Positions 6,818-15,510 are shown, counted from the first letter of the stretch. The stretch: 15,603 nucleotides of DNA from Actinomycetota bacterium (GCA_030017355.1 JASEIR010000032.1:1-15603), one strand, 5' to 3'. Notes: a model not told the origin generated them from the sequence alone. Numbers and translations are program-made.

Positions 6818-7735
6818 TCATCCCTTGTAAAATGCCGCAGTTTCTTCTGGGGAAGTTGTTATAACAGCGTAGTTTGTACCAAGCTCAAAGCCTGCTTTAA
6901 CCTGATGCGGAATTCTTGGCACAATTTCAATATGAAAGTGAAAATCAGCCCCCCTGGGGCCATAATTTACCATCATGTTGTAATTGGGCGATACTTTCTC
7001 GACAGCTTGCAAAGATTTTAGAAGAATTTCGGCAAGGTCAGCTACTTCCGCGCTAGATAGATCGTTTAGGTTTCGAACATGCTTCTTTGCAACTACCCAT
7101 AGCTCATGGGTAAATCGTGGAGCAAATGGGCAAAAAGCAACGAACGCCTGTGTTTCAAAAACTGCTCGGGGAGACGTTTTTTCTTCCTCGACAATTATGC
7201 AATAAATGCAGTTTCCTGCGTGGCTGTAATCCATTTTCTCTCGTATACAGGCCGGCACTTGCGACACAGCCAAAACCTGGGTGTGCGAATGATCAAGGGA
7301 TGCGCCAGCTTCTCTTCCCTGGTTTTTAAATACAGATACGTAACCAATTCTATTGTCTTTTTCCAATGCATTAATCCTGTCACGATAAGTGATAAGGGTA
7401 TAAATCATTTCTTGCTTAGTAACCTGGGAGAGGCGCTTGTTGTGATCAGGCGTTTCTGTTATGACTTCGTGATAACCGTGCGATGAGGCAACCTTCCAGC
7501 CATTGTCGCTAAAATCCTCCCCGCCAACGATTGGAAACTTGTTGGGAAACACCCGCACTTGCCAGCTTCCGTTTTTAGAAATCCGGCTGATCTCAGGTGG
7601 TGTCATGTGTTCATTGCCCGGGCAAAAGAAGCACCCCTGGCTATCGCTTACCTGAATCTGCCCTGAATCAAAGGGTCTTAGCGAGCGACCTGGCGCAACA
7701 AATGTCCAAAGGTCTCTAAAATAGTCTTTTCTCAT
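6818..7735 (-). CDS. galT: GalT-like hexose-1-phosphate nucleotidyltransferase (HIT superfamily)
   Basis: 305 residues. Two zinc CxxC pairs (Cys35/38 in CFFCPGNE, Cys176/179 in CIYC) flank the active site HSHTQ at 149-153, with His151 the expected nucleotidylated residue. Gln153 is retained, which favours a transferase over a hydrolase. A second FHFHIEIVPR segment near 265 completes the fold. The family exchanges UMP or another nucleotide between sugar 1-phosphates, usually galactose. Inside a glucan operon it may instead make or recycle UDP- or ADP-glucose; ADP-glucose phosphorylase is a relative. The ATG at 7735 overlaps the glycogen synthase stop as ATGA, implying translational coupling. 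Confidence 0.86.
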   Translation of the reverse strand: MRKDYFRDLWTFVAPGRSLRPFDSGQIQVSDSQGCFFCPGNEHMTPPEISRISKNGSWQVRVFPNKFPIVGGEDFSDNGWKVASSHGYHEVITETPDHNKRLSQVTKQEMIYTLITYRDRINALEKDNRIGYVSVFKNQGREAGASLDHSHTQVLAVSQVPACIREKMDYSHAGNCIYCIIVEEEKTSPRAVFETQAFVAFCPFAPRFTHELWVVAKKHVRNLNDLSSAEVADLAEILLKSLQAVEKVSPNYNMMVNYGPRGADFHFHIEIVPRIPHQVKAGFELGTNYAVITTSPEETAAFYKG

Positions 7736-9528
7736 GCCACATTCACCTTGCTTTTCAAGCGGGCAACTTCATACGCCTCGAAATAGTTTTTCACTAGCAA
7801 TTTCCAATCAAAATTCTTGGCAAGCATGTTTGCATTTAGGCGAAGTTCCATACGCTCATCACTCTCAAGCGTTGTGTACTCATAAAGAATTGCCAGTAAA
7901 TCTTGCTTTTCACGTTCGTAATCAAACGTGCTGCGATCAATAACATAGGTTCCAGGCAACTTTTTCTTAAGACCAATTTCCTTTAGCGCAAGGCCGTAGC
8001 CTGATAGATCAGTTGTAATGGATGCAACGCCAAGTGCCCCTGCCTCTAGTGGAGTATAACCCCAAGGCTCATAGAAGGAAGGAAATACACCCAGATGCGA
8101 GCCTGCCATTACATTATAAAATTGCATGTTAAGCAGCCCATCTCCACCAGAAAGATAGGTGGGATAAAATATTACTTTAACCTTATCATCTTTGACATTG
8201 AGAAGGCCCTTTTGCCTGAACATGCTTAGTATCTCATCGCTTCTCTCATCAGCTAAATCATGAGTTACAAGGGGCGGATTTCCTGGCTTTTTAAACCGCC
8301 GCTGTAGTGCAAAAGCTTTGTCAAGAAAATCCTTGCCAAGTATCCATTCGATATCAAACTCATGCTCGCCAGCATAAGCCCTGACAATACGGTCATAAAT
8401 TGCATCCATGTTATGGTTTATATTCTGGCGCAGATGCTGGTAGACCGATTTACTTTCAATTAGTTGGTTCTTAACACCAGATGTCCAGGTTGGGATGAAG
8501 AAGAATGCTATAATTGTCTTATCACTATCTTTTGCTTTTAGTTTCTCATTTAGTTCAGCAAGGGCATCAATGAAAAGATCAATCCCCTTGCATCTTACCT
8601 CATACCTGCCAAGGATAAAATAAAAAATCGTTTTTTCAAGATTAAACGAGTAGTGCGGAAAGAAGTAGTACTGGACAAATTCGCGCAAAAGCTTCCGATA
8701 CTGGCGATGCAAAACAGTGATATCCTGAACATCTGGAAATGCTGCCATATTTAGACCATTCGGTAGCAGTACATCTGGTTTTCTTCCATAAAAAGCTTCT
8801 GCCTCCTTGCCAGTTATTCCAGACACCGTAGTTAAAACATCGACATTTAGAGCAGTTGCTTTCTCAAGACTGTGTTTGGCAATAATTCCAATCTCACGGG
8901 CTTTTTCATCAGCATTAATACTTTCTATGTCAGCATAGAAATTTATGCCAGAGGATGCAAGACAGCGCCCAAGAAATGTCGCGTGTGTTGTAAAAACAGT
9001 TGAGAATTCAAGGTCTGTGCTGTTTAGATAAAGAATTGTTCCGCCTGCAAGCCATTCGTGAACATGAACTATTACGTTTTCCTTTTTTAAGCCAAATCTT
9101 TTTATAGACTCTAGAAGCTTGCCGACTGCCCATGAAAACGCAACTGGCTCGTCAAAATCATGGCCTGAGAAAAGAGAGTCAACGCCATAGCGTTCCCAAA
9201 GCTCTGTTTTAAACTTAGCTATACTTGCAAGCTCATTGTCAAATTCGACGAGAAGTACCTGCGGTTCTGAATCCAAAAGCCATGCGCCATAATGAAACTT
9301 TACGCCTTCTGGAGCTAGGTCCTTCTGTGCCTTTACTAAAAATGATGGTAAAGGCTTCTCCACAAATTGACTGTCTGATTTACCAGCAAAATACGGCCCG
9401 ACTAAGAAGTAGTGGTCTCCATATTCCTCCTTAACCAGCGCAGACTTGGATTCTATAACGGTATAGATGCCGCCTACCTTGTTGGCAACTTCCCACGAAA
9501 CTTCAAATAAATACGGTTTGCTTCCCAT
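7732..9528 (-). CDS. Glycogen synthase, eukaryotic type (GT3)
   Basis: 598 residues. The opening FEVSWEVANKVGGIYTVI is the GT3 nucleotide-sugar loop, and the C-terminal half carries FYEPWGYTPLEAG with the retaining-transferase E-x7-E pair (Glu487, Glu495). The acceptor and donor regions (HVHEW, TTHAT, LLPNGL) are also present. Unlike bacterial GlgA (GT5), GT3 enzymes usually use UDP-glucose and occur in eukaryotes and scattered bacteria. It extends alpha-1,4-glucan chains in the cytoplasm. The ATG at 9528 has AGGAGG eight bases upstream; a TTG six codons earlier is the longest reading but overlaps that site. It is the third gene of the operon, 47 bases after the GH57 stop and ATGA-coupled to galT. 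Confidence 0.94.
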   Translation of the reverse strand: MGSKPYLFEVSWEVANKVGGIYTVIESKSALVKEEYGDHYFLVGPYFAGKSDSQFVEKPLPSFLVKAQKDLAPEGVKFHYGAWLLDSEPQVLLVEFDNELASIAKFKTELWERYGVDSLFSGHDFDEPVAFSWAVGKLLESIKRFGLKKENVIVHVHEWLAGGTILYLNSTDLEFSTVFTTHATFLGRCLASSGINFYADIESINADEKAREIGIIAKHSLEKATALNVDVLTTVSGITGKEAEAFYGRKPDVLLPNGLNMAAFPDVQDITVLHRQYRKLLREFVQYYFFPHYSFNLEKTIFYFILGRYEVRCKGIDLFIDALAELNEKLKAKDSDKTIIAFFFIPTWTSGVKNQLIESKSVYQHLRQNINHNMDAIYDRIVRAYAGEHEFDIEWILGKDFLDKAFALQRRFKKPGNPPLVTHDLADERSDEILSMFRQKGLLNVKDDKVKVIFYPTYLSGGDGLLNMQFYNVMAGSHLGVFPSFYEPWGYTPLEAGALGVASITTDLSGYGLALKEIGLKKKLPGTYVIDRSTFDYEREKQDLLAILYEYTTLESDERMELRLNANMLAKNFDWKLLVKNYFEAYEVARLKSKVNVA

Positions 9529-9575
9529 TTTTGCATCCTCCTGCAATTTCTATCGCCAACTATTGGTAACTTGCA

Positions 9576-10919
9576 TTAACTTGCATTTGGCAAAACAATA
9601 GGTTGATCGACTGGAATTTCTGGTAAATCCACACCAGGTAAATCCACACCAGGTATTTGAACATCTAAGCCATCAACTGGCGCCTCAATTTCAATCCGTG
9701 TTATCTCTGGTTGCTGGCTAATCATTCGCATCTCAGCAAAGCGATCATCAACACGGCAAACAAAGTCAACCAACGCGTTGTTAAAATATATATATGCATC
9801 ATGCGGGCGCTCAAAGGCATTAAAATATTTATGGACATCTCCGTCGCTAAACCACTTGGTGCACATGTAGTAGAAGTGATCTGAGGTTTGCAGCTGGCGC
9901 CAGGCTTTCAATAGCTCAAGGTCTTTCGTTTCTTTTACCCTTTCCTCAAGGCTATAAAGCGCGTGAATTGCCACCTTTTGCATATCATTGCCAACCCATG
10001 CTGAAATGTCCCTTTCGGTATCTGCCCAGGACACTGGATGTGGCATTGAAAGCTTTGCAACTGGCTGATAGCGGTCAGCCTCTTCAGAAACAGTTACAAA
10101 GTCCATATCAGGATGCCGCAAAATCTCTTCTGGGAGCTGGCGCATAAAATTAAATATGCCAGTATCTTCCCACTGATGCTCTCCAAAGGTCTCATAATCC
10201 ATGAATAGATTTACAACCTGGCCATTACCATTTACAGCATGCACCCAATGAGCAAATTTATCAGCAGTAAGAGGCCATTCCTTCCATTCTCTATTTGAAA
10301 ACCTAAAGGCAATATCATCTGAGAGTCTGTAATTTTTAAGCATCAGCTTAACAGGGTAATCTAAAGCTTCATACACAAAATTTGGACTCCTCCAGCCCAA
10401 GATATTGTCCCATCCCTCTGCAAGAATTGCTTTGAAGTGAAATCTTTTAGCAAGATGCGCAAGGTAATCAAAATAGACAAGCTCAGTATTTCGAAATACG
10501 CTTGGCACCTGCTTAAACAGATTGCTGATGAGAAGCATATGATCAAGCACTTGCTCAAAGAATTCTTCCTCTGAATAAAGCGAGGCAAGCGAGTGGTAAT
10601 AGGTCTCACTTAAGAATTCTACACAGCCGGTTTCAGAAAGACGCTGGAAACTCTCGATAAGTCTGGGTTCATAGCGCATAGCTTGATCTAAAAACACACC
10701 AGAAAGAGAATAGTTAACTTTAAAGCGTCCCTCATGTCTCTCAATTAATTCAAGAATAAGATTGTTCGCTGGGTAGTAGCACTTGCGAGCAACCTTTTGT
10801 AAAACCTGCCGGTTATGTTCTTTATCAAAGTAATTGCTTTCACGGCCAATATCAAAGATATTATACCTTCTCAGGCGTTTAGGCTGGTGAACCTGGAAAT
10901 AAAAGCACACGCTAGGCAT
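9576..10919 (-). CDS. GH57 alpha-glucan hydrolase/transferase (alpha-amylase-like)
   Basis: 447 residues. Family GH57 motifs in order are VHQP (His11 to Pro13), VEFLSETYYHSL near 100-111, ILAEGWD with the expected nucleophile Glu168, and MDYETFGEH with the expected acid Asp241. It resembles the short archaeal alpha-amylase branch that sits beside glucan synthases, not the longer GH57 branching enzymes. It may trim or rearrange alpha-1,4-glucan. The C-terminal tail (about 408-447) is unusual: acidic, Pro/Val-rich, with a duplicated PGVDL. The ATG at 10919 follows AAGGAAG and overlaps the preceding TGA as TGATG, indicating coupling with the GT4 gene. Confidence 0.9.
   Translation of the reverse strand: MPSVCFYFQVHQPKRLRRYNIFDIGRESNYFDKEHNRQVLQKVARKCYYPANNLILELIERHEGRFKVNYSLSGVFLDQAMRYEPRLIESFQRLSETGCVEFLSETYYHSLASLYSEEEFFEQVLDHMLLISNLFKQVPSVFRNTELVYFDYLAHLAKRFHFKAILAEGWDNILGWRSPNFVYEALDYPVKLMLKNYRLSDDIAFRFSNREWKEWPLTADKFAHWVHAVNGNGQVVNLFMDYETFGEHQWEDTGIFNFMRQLPEEILRHPDMDFVTVSEEADRYQPVAKLSMPHPVSWADTERDISAWVGNDMQKVAIHALYSLEERVKETKDLELLKAWRQLQTSDHFYYMCTKWFSDGDVHKYFNAFERPHDAYIYFNNALVDFVCRVDDRFAEMRMISQQPEITRIEIEAPVDGLDVQIPGVDLPGVDLPEIPVDQPIVLPNAS
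9622..9655. repeat. 15-base tandem duplication in the GH57 tail
   Basis: The unit GGTAAATCCACACCA occurs at 9622-9636 and 9637-9651 with a partial third copy. On the coding strand it encodes the repeated PGVDL pentapeptide near the C-terminus. The identical DNA copies suggest recent slippage. Confidence 0.85.
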
Positions 10920-12193
10920 CAAGCCACTTCCTTTATTCTGCCATATACCACATCGTTATATACAGCACTTAGTTTGCTTGCTGCTAAATCCCATGTCAGT
11001 GAATTAACTTCTTGCTGAGCTTTATTTACCATTAATCGTGCGTACGGTTCATTTTTCAGAAGCTTGATAATTGCCTCAGCCATTTTATCGATATCCCAAA
11101 AGTCCACTGCAATGCAGCTCTGAATGACTTCTGAAACACCTGAATTTTTGGATAAGACAACTGGCGTTCCATTTTGGATTGCCTCAAGTGGGACAATGCC
11201 AAATGGTTCAGATACCGAAGGCATTACAAAAACATCAGCCATTTGATATGCTACATCCATCATCTCGCCAGTAACCCATTGGTTGAAGAGAAGCTTTTCA
11301 ACAAGCCCCTCGCGTGCGGCCATCTCTACCATCGCTGCTTGCATGTCGCCTGAGCCTACCATCAAGAATTTTACATCTGGATACTGGTCGGTGACCTTCT
11401 TAGCCAAACGCACGTAATAATCTGGACCCTTTTGATATGTAATTCGGCCAATAAATAGCACAATCTTATAACGGCGCTTCAGCGGGTGACGTGGGTAGCG
11501 CCTGACCTGCCTTGGCTCAATACCGTTGTGAACAACGCTTATTTTATCTGGATTAATACCATAATATTTAACGATTATTGATTTGGTATAATTACTAACT
11601 GCAATAATTCTATCAGCCTCTTGCATACCCCACTTTTCTATAGCATAGATTCGCGGACCATCATGGCGATCAATTTCAGTAGCATGGATTTGGGCAATAA
11701 ACGGAGCCCACTTGCCACGTTTCATAGCAACCCTGCGAGCTGCAACAGCTGCAGGGAACGTCATCCAGTCGTGTGCATGTATTGCCTCGAAATGAAGCTT
11801 TTGCGCTATTGCAGTTACTCCTCTTGAGTAAAAACCTATATGCGAGAGCTCATTAGTGTGCATATCTTGGAAACAAGCTCGACAGAACACTTCTAATCCG
11901 TGAAATCCGTGAGCAAAAGTTTGGTATCCACTTGTAAGCGAACATTGGTGGCGGGTTATATACTCAAAGCAAACTTGCTCATCAATTATGTGATGTGCAA
12001 TGCCTCTTAGTGCGTAGGCTGATGCGTCATAGACATCCATCCAATTGTAGCTTGCATCCTGGAAGGCCTTTGGGAGCACAAAGGAGACAGAAATGCCCTG
12101 TCGTGCAAGACCTCTTGTCATGCCTTCACATGCTGTACCTAATCCTCCTGAATGGTGCGGTGGTAACTCCCACCCGAGCATTAAGATGTTAAT
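10919..12193 (-). CDS. GT4 glycosyltransferase of the glucan operon (ATT start proposed)
   Basis: 424 residues from the proposed start. GT-B fold with a glycine-rich N-terminal loop HHSGGLGTACEG, HAHDW, GRITYQKG, and SVSEPFGIVPLEA carrying the retaining E-x7-E pair (Glu329, Glu337). Relatives beside GH57 genes are annotated as glycogen or starch synthase-like and probably elongate alpha-glucan. The first ATG is at 12181, but this family normally begins with a strand of the M-x-I-L-M-L-G-W type, and GGGAGGT lies only four bases before an in-frame ATT at 12193. Starting there gives MNILMLGW; from the ATG the site would be 16 bases away and the first strand cut. First gene of the operon, coupled to GH57 by TGATG. 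Confidence 0.9.
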   Translation of the reverse strand: MNILMLGWELPPHHSGGLGTACEGMTRGLARQGISVSFVLPKAFQDASYNWMDVYDASAYALRGIAHHIIDEQVCFEYITRHQCSLTSGYQTFAHGFHGLEVFCRACFQDMHTNELSHIGFYSRGVTAIAQKLHFEAIHAHDWMTFPAAVAARRVAMKRGKWAPFIAQIHATEIDRHDGPRIYAIEKWGMQEADRIIAVSNYTKSIIVKYYGINPDKISVVHNGIEPRQVRRYPRHPLKRRYKIVLFIGRITYQKGPDYYVRLAKKVTDQYPDVKFLMVGSGDMQAAMVEMAAREGLVEKLLFNQWVTGEMMDVAYQMADVFVMPSVSEPFGIVPLEAIQNGTPVVLSKNSGVSEVIQSCIAVDFWDIDKMAEAIIKLLKNEPYARLMVNKAQQEVNSLTWDLAASKLSAVYNDVVYGRIKEVA

Positions 12194-12376
12194 GGCGACC
12201 TCCCGTAATCTAGCTATTGCTGTGCAACAAACAAATCCGGCTGTTGTTGTATAATCTATTGTTGTGTAATATTTTCGGCTAACTCACTGGGCAATCTTTA
12301 GCATTGTTGTAATATTATTTTGAAATTTTTTTACTAACAGCAGTTTGAGGCATGAAGACCTCTTGCGGTTCCTGCC
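12194..12376. promoter_or_regulatory. Glucan operon upstream region with TTGTTGT-TAAT direct repeats
   Basis: 183 non-coding bases upstream of the GT4 gene. Three direct repeats of the form TTGTTGT(R)TAAT appear at about 12243-12255, 12259-12273 and 12304-12316 (plus-strand reading). They are plausible regulator sites. On the minus strand a weak promoter, TTGCCC-17-TATTAC, can be read near 12268-12296, four of six matches in each box. The ribosome binding site GGGAGGT is at 12198-12204. No clear terminator for the upstream membrane-protein gene is seen. Confidence 0.4.
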
Positions 12377-12955
12377 TTAAGCGGTTTTTCTGGCAAGATG
12401 CTTTGGTCGGTAGCGGCGGGCGGTGTCTTCAAATTCAGTCTTTCGCATAAGCATTAAACCCCTGGTTGCAGTGAACAAACCAAGCCCTATAGCTATATCT
12501 CCAACACCAAAAACACTTCGCGATAGAAATCCAATAGGGATGGTAAGTATATCACCTAAAAACCAGAAGCGTATTCCTAAGAGATTAAGAACCAAACCAA
12601 GGGCAATTATACCAGCACCCCTGATCTGCAGATTTAAAACCAAAAAACAGGTAATTAGTAGGCAAGAAACTATATAGAAAGCTTGCCCCAACCTATACAT
12701 AAAAGTAGTCGATGATAAACCAGCTATATATGAGATTAGCAAAATTGTTAGAGCCAGGGGAACAAGCATGCTAAAATTAAGTGTTATTTTAGATAAGGCG
12801 CTGATTTTTCCACCTTCAATATATGCAATAATCATTGCTAATGCTAGAAAAAACACAACGAGCATTGATCGAATCGTTCCTTTTGGAGATTTTGTACTTA
12901 ATATCTCGGCAAAGGCATACGGGTATTTAGAAATTTTTAAGCGTAAAATAAACAT
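12377..12955 (-). CDS. DUF5317-like multi-pass membrane protein
   Basis: 192 residues, mostly hydrophobic, with about five to six membrane segments (roughly 30-46, 60-78, 88-110, 114-130, 136-165). The pattern ALGLVLNLLGIRFWFLGDIL followed by a second GDIAIGLGLF resembles the DUF5317 family of uncharacterised Gram-positive membrane proteins. No catalytic motif is visible. The start is uncertain: ATG at 12955 has only a weak GGAAAA, and the internal Met at 12865, just before the first strong hydrophobic stretch, is an alternative. It is divergent from the transporter gene, 46 bases apart. Confidence 0.7.
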   Translation of the reverse strand: MFILRLKISKYPYAFAEILSTKSPKGTIRSMLVVFFLALAMIIAYIEGGKISALSKITLNFSMLVPLALTILLISYIAGLSSTTFMYRLGQAFYIVSCLLITCFLVLNLQIRGAGIIALGLVLNLLGIRFWFLGDILTIPIGFLSRSVFGVGDIAIGLGLFTATRGLMLMRKTEFEDTARRYRPKHLARKTA

Positions 12956-13001
12956 TTTTCCGGAGCCAAGACCTTCAGAGTAACTAATTTAAAGGAGAGC
13001 A

Positions 13002-13877
13002 ATGGGAGGATATCTAAGAATAGCAGCTGCGGCAATCATCTGGGGAACTCTTGCTATATTTGTGCGATTGATTGACCTTCCAGTGCTTGTCATGGTCTTT
13101 TATCGGGTCTTCTTTGCAGCTGTATCTACTCTTATATATATGGCAAGCCGTCGTGAGATTGAAAAACTTGCTGTAGGACGAAATGCTTATCTTCTAATTC
13201 TCATGGGAGCATTGCTGGCCCTAAACTGGGCTTCTTTCTTCTTTAGCATCAGGTCCACCTCAATAGCAAACGCAGTTCTTGTCACCTATACTGCACCAGT
13301 CTTTATTGCGGTGCTGGCCCCCTTGGTCTTGAAGGAACGTCTTGAGAGGGTCTCCATTATAACCCTCATTATAGCAGTTGCAGGTATCTTTCTGATTGCA
13401 TCACCATCGGTCGCTGGACTTAGCATGAGGGACATCGCAGGAATAGGTTGGGCTGCCATCTCAGCAGTAACTTACGCCATACTTGTGATTATTGCTAAAC
13501 CGCTTACTGAAAGAATCAGCGTTTTGGCGATGGTCTTCTTTGAGGAACTCACTTGCGCAATAGTTTTGAGCCCAGCGCTTTTCTTTTTTGGAGCAAGCAT
13601 TAGTGCATCGGTGCTCTTTATCCTGTTCATCATGGGGGCAGTTCATACGGCTCTTGCAGCAGCCTTGTACTTAAGTGGATTGAGAAGAGTTAAGGCTCAG
13701 CAAGCAGCAATTTTTACTTACCTTGATCCAGCAAGTGCTATTATCTTTGCTGCTGTTATTCTAGGTGAAGTCCCGCGGCTAACTACGATTTTTGGAGGCT
13801 TCTTAATTGTTGCTTCAGGCATAATACTCTTAATATTAACCAGAAGACACGTTGATACCGAGGTTGTCTCGGAGTGA
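13002..13877 (+). CDS. EamA/DMT-family transporter
   Basis: 291 residues with ten predicted transmembrane helices arranged as two EamA repeats (about 4-133 and 145-280). Typical sequence includes IIWGTLAIFVR and FYRVFFAA at the start, SIANAVLVTYTAPVF in the first repeat and YLSGLRRVKAQQAAIFTYLDPASAIIFAAVILGE in the second. Family members export amino acids or other small metabolites across the inner membrane; the substrate cannot be told from sequence. The ATG follows AAAGGAG at four bases. It is monocistronic and faces a convergent gene across a terminator. Confidence 0.93.
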   Translation: MGGYLRIAAAAIIWGTLAIFVRLIDLPVLVMVFYRVFFAAVSTLIYMASRREIEKLAVGRNAYLLILMGALLALNWASFFFSIRSTSIANAVLVTYTAPVFIAVLAPLVLKERLERVSIITLIIAVAGIFLIASPSVAGLSMRDIAGIGWAAISAVTYAILVIIAKPLTERISVLAMVFFEELTCAIVLSPALFFFGASISASVLFILFIMGAVHTALAAALYLSGLRRVKAQQAAIFTYLDPASAIIFAAVILGEVPRLTTIFGGFLIVASGIILLILTRRHVDTEVVSE

Positions 13878-13995
13878 ACTCAGGCTGCTAGGCTTTCTCG
13901 ATGCGCAATATGCAGGCATTTCCTTAAACAAACTATTGAACAGTATACCTGCTTTATGGTCCTATTGATTATCTTTATGATGCTATTAAGTCAGG

Positions 13996-14036
13996 ATAAG
14001 GCGTGGACCGAACAAGCTTGATGATCCACGCCTTAT
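13996..14036. terminator. Hairpin terminator between convergent genes
   Basis: Twelve-base perfect arms ATAAGGCGTGGA (13996-14007) and TCCACGCCTTAT (14025-14036) enclose a 17-base loop that contains the palindrome CAAGCTTG. TTTTGG continues on the plus strand. It lies about 120 bases after the transporter stop and 25 bases after the stop of the opposing gene, so it probably serves both. The short T-run makes efficiency uncertain. Confidence 0.75.
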
Positions 14037-14061
14037 TTTGGACAAAAAGCATATTTTAGTT

Positions 14062-14805
14062 TTAGTGAACCATAGTTGGACCATTTTCGCCAGATTCCGG
14101 CAAAGGTTTATAATAATCTTTTACTAGATTCACAAACTCATCAGCCTTATATACGAAGCGCATACTTAATTTTCCAAAAATATCAGGCCGTGTAGACATC
14201 GGGATAAGGTACTCTCCAGAATTAGAATCAATGTAAATGATGTCTAGTTTTGGAATCCCTGTTCTCAGGTGTTTTACAGAATTAACACCTCTTATATTTG
14301 CTTTAGCAAGCAAATTGGATATCTGATTTTTATCAGAACTAAATGCAACATCGCCCGTTGGTAGGTCTAAGCCAATAATAACTGTCTGCCACTTGCCTTC
14401 AAAGAATGCCACTTTTGCTGTATTAATCACTTCTCCGTTTCTATTCTTAAGAGGAATCTCCCAGTATGTGGCGTTATTATCAAAACATTTCGCAAAAGTC
14501 TTTTCATTGTTAAATATTTCAACAAAGTTAGGCTTAACAGGATAAACCTTATATGCATTGCCTATTGTGGTAGGAATCTGGCTCTTATCTTTTAACCCCC
14601 AGGCCTCATGCTGTTCAGAAAAGTCTTTTTGAATAGAGGGGAGTTCGCTTTTAATAGCTTTTTCCACATTAAGTTTTTCCTGAGCTAGTTGTAAATACTC
14701 TTTATCAATCGCTAAGTCAAACATAGAGATTGCAATGCCTGCTGCAGCTGAAATAACTAGTATGGCTGCCACAGCTATGATTAAAGCTAAAACAGTTCTT
14801 TTCAT
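14062..14805 (-). CDS. Membrane-anchored protein of unknown function, partner of the peptidase
   Basis: 247 residues. A lysine/arginine N-terminus and one hydrophobic segment (about 5-27, rich in Ala and Ile) suggest a signal anchor, with the remainder outside the membrane. Residues 34-60 are a charged likely helix. The rest is mixed alpha/beta with WEIPLKNRNGEV, VAFFEGKW and YIDSNSGEYLIP, and a single Cys. I recognise no family or catalytic motif. The ATG at 14805 has GGGTGG seven bases upstream; a TTG one codon earlier is not preferred. It starts 22 bases after the peptidase stop, so the two form one unit. It could tether, inhibit or be a substrate of the peptidase; this is inferred only from position. 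Confidence 0.8.
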   Translation of the reverse strand: MKRTVLALIIAVAAILVISAAAGIAISMFDLAIDKEYLQLAQEKLNVEKAIKSELPSIQKDFSEQHEAWGLKDKSQIPTTIGNAYKVYPVKPNFVEIFNNEKTFAKCFDNNATYWEIPLKNRNGEVINTAKVAFFEGKWQTVIIGLDLPTGDVAFSSDKNQISNLLAKANIRGVNSVKHLRTGIPKLDIIYIDSNSGEYLIPMSTRPDIFGKLSMRFVYKADEFVNLVKDYYKPLPESGENGPTMVH

Positions 14806-14827
14806 CAATAATCCACCCCTTCCTTAT

Positions 14828-15385
14828 TTATTTCCAGAATGCAGAATTTACCCACTTCCAAGTATTGACGAGATAGCTGTGGCTCGCCCGGTTATATTTA
14901 CCATCATAAGGATCACTAAAGTAACACCACTCAGCACCCTCATCATTATAACCCCTAATTGTTATAGCATGTTTCCAACCATTTTGTAGATAATTTGTTA
15001 AGGCAGCGCATATAGGCCCATTATTATTTGTCTGATATTTGACGGCGGTGTAACTCAAAGGATTTAACTGATAATATCCACTTATCCCCGTTATAAGCCT
15101 TACGCCAGCGACCATATCAGCAACCGATCCACCCTGACCTGTTGGTTCTGGATCCGGATACTTGTTGCGATATATCCTTCTTTCATAGTCTATAATAGCT
15201 GTTTCGCTTGTTACATTTTTAAAAAAAGCGCTTACATGCGCAGACGACGCCGACCAACACGCATACCGAGATTGGTATTGCGGCACTGATAGATACTTGT
15301 AAGCAGCAAGTGCGGTTGCGGCTAATACTAAAACCAATATAAGGCTCAGAGCCATTGATTGGACTAACTTAGTCTTTCTATTCAT
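14828..15385 (-). CDS. Secreted papain/C39-like cysteine peptidase
   Basis: 185 residues. A clear signal peptide (Lys/Arg start, hydrophobic core about 10-24, cleavage near the ALAA at 25-28) precedes a compact papain-fold domain. VPQYQSRYACWSASSA gives the oxyanion Gln and catalytic Cys43, GGSVADMV is the usual helix, and GWKHAITIRGYND supplies His139. Asp158 in the YFSDPYDG segment is the likely third residue. The small size and lack of a propeptide resemble C39-like and staphopain-related extracellular enzymes. Substrate unknown. GGAGG lies ten bases before the ATG. It is the first gene of a two-gene unit. Confidence 0.82.
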   Translation of the reverse strand: MNRKTKLVQSMALSLILVLVLAATALAAYKYLSVPQYQSRYACWSASSAHVSAFFKNVTSETAIIDYERRIYRNKYPDPEPTGQGGSVADMVAGVRLITGISGYYQLNPLSYTAVKYQTNNNGPICAALTNYLQNGWKHAITIRGYNDEGAEWCYFSDPYDGKYNRASHSYLVNTWKWVNSAFWK

Positions 15386-15510
15386 TAAATATTATCCTCC
15401 CTCCGCGGTAGGCCAAGATAAAACAGACCGATCTCTCCTTGTTTGGCGTTCTTATTCTACCCTCCCCTCTCTCATAGTTGTTTTAGTCGTATCCTCTGCT
15501 TATCTACCAA

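Noticed and set aside
9576..10919. GH57 branching enzyme
   Set aside because: The protein is shorter than the branching-enzyme branch and lacks its C-terminal helical extension; it resembles the amylase-like branch.
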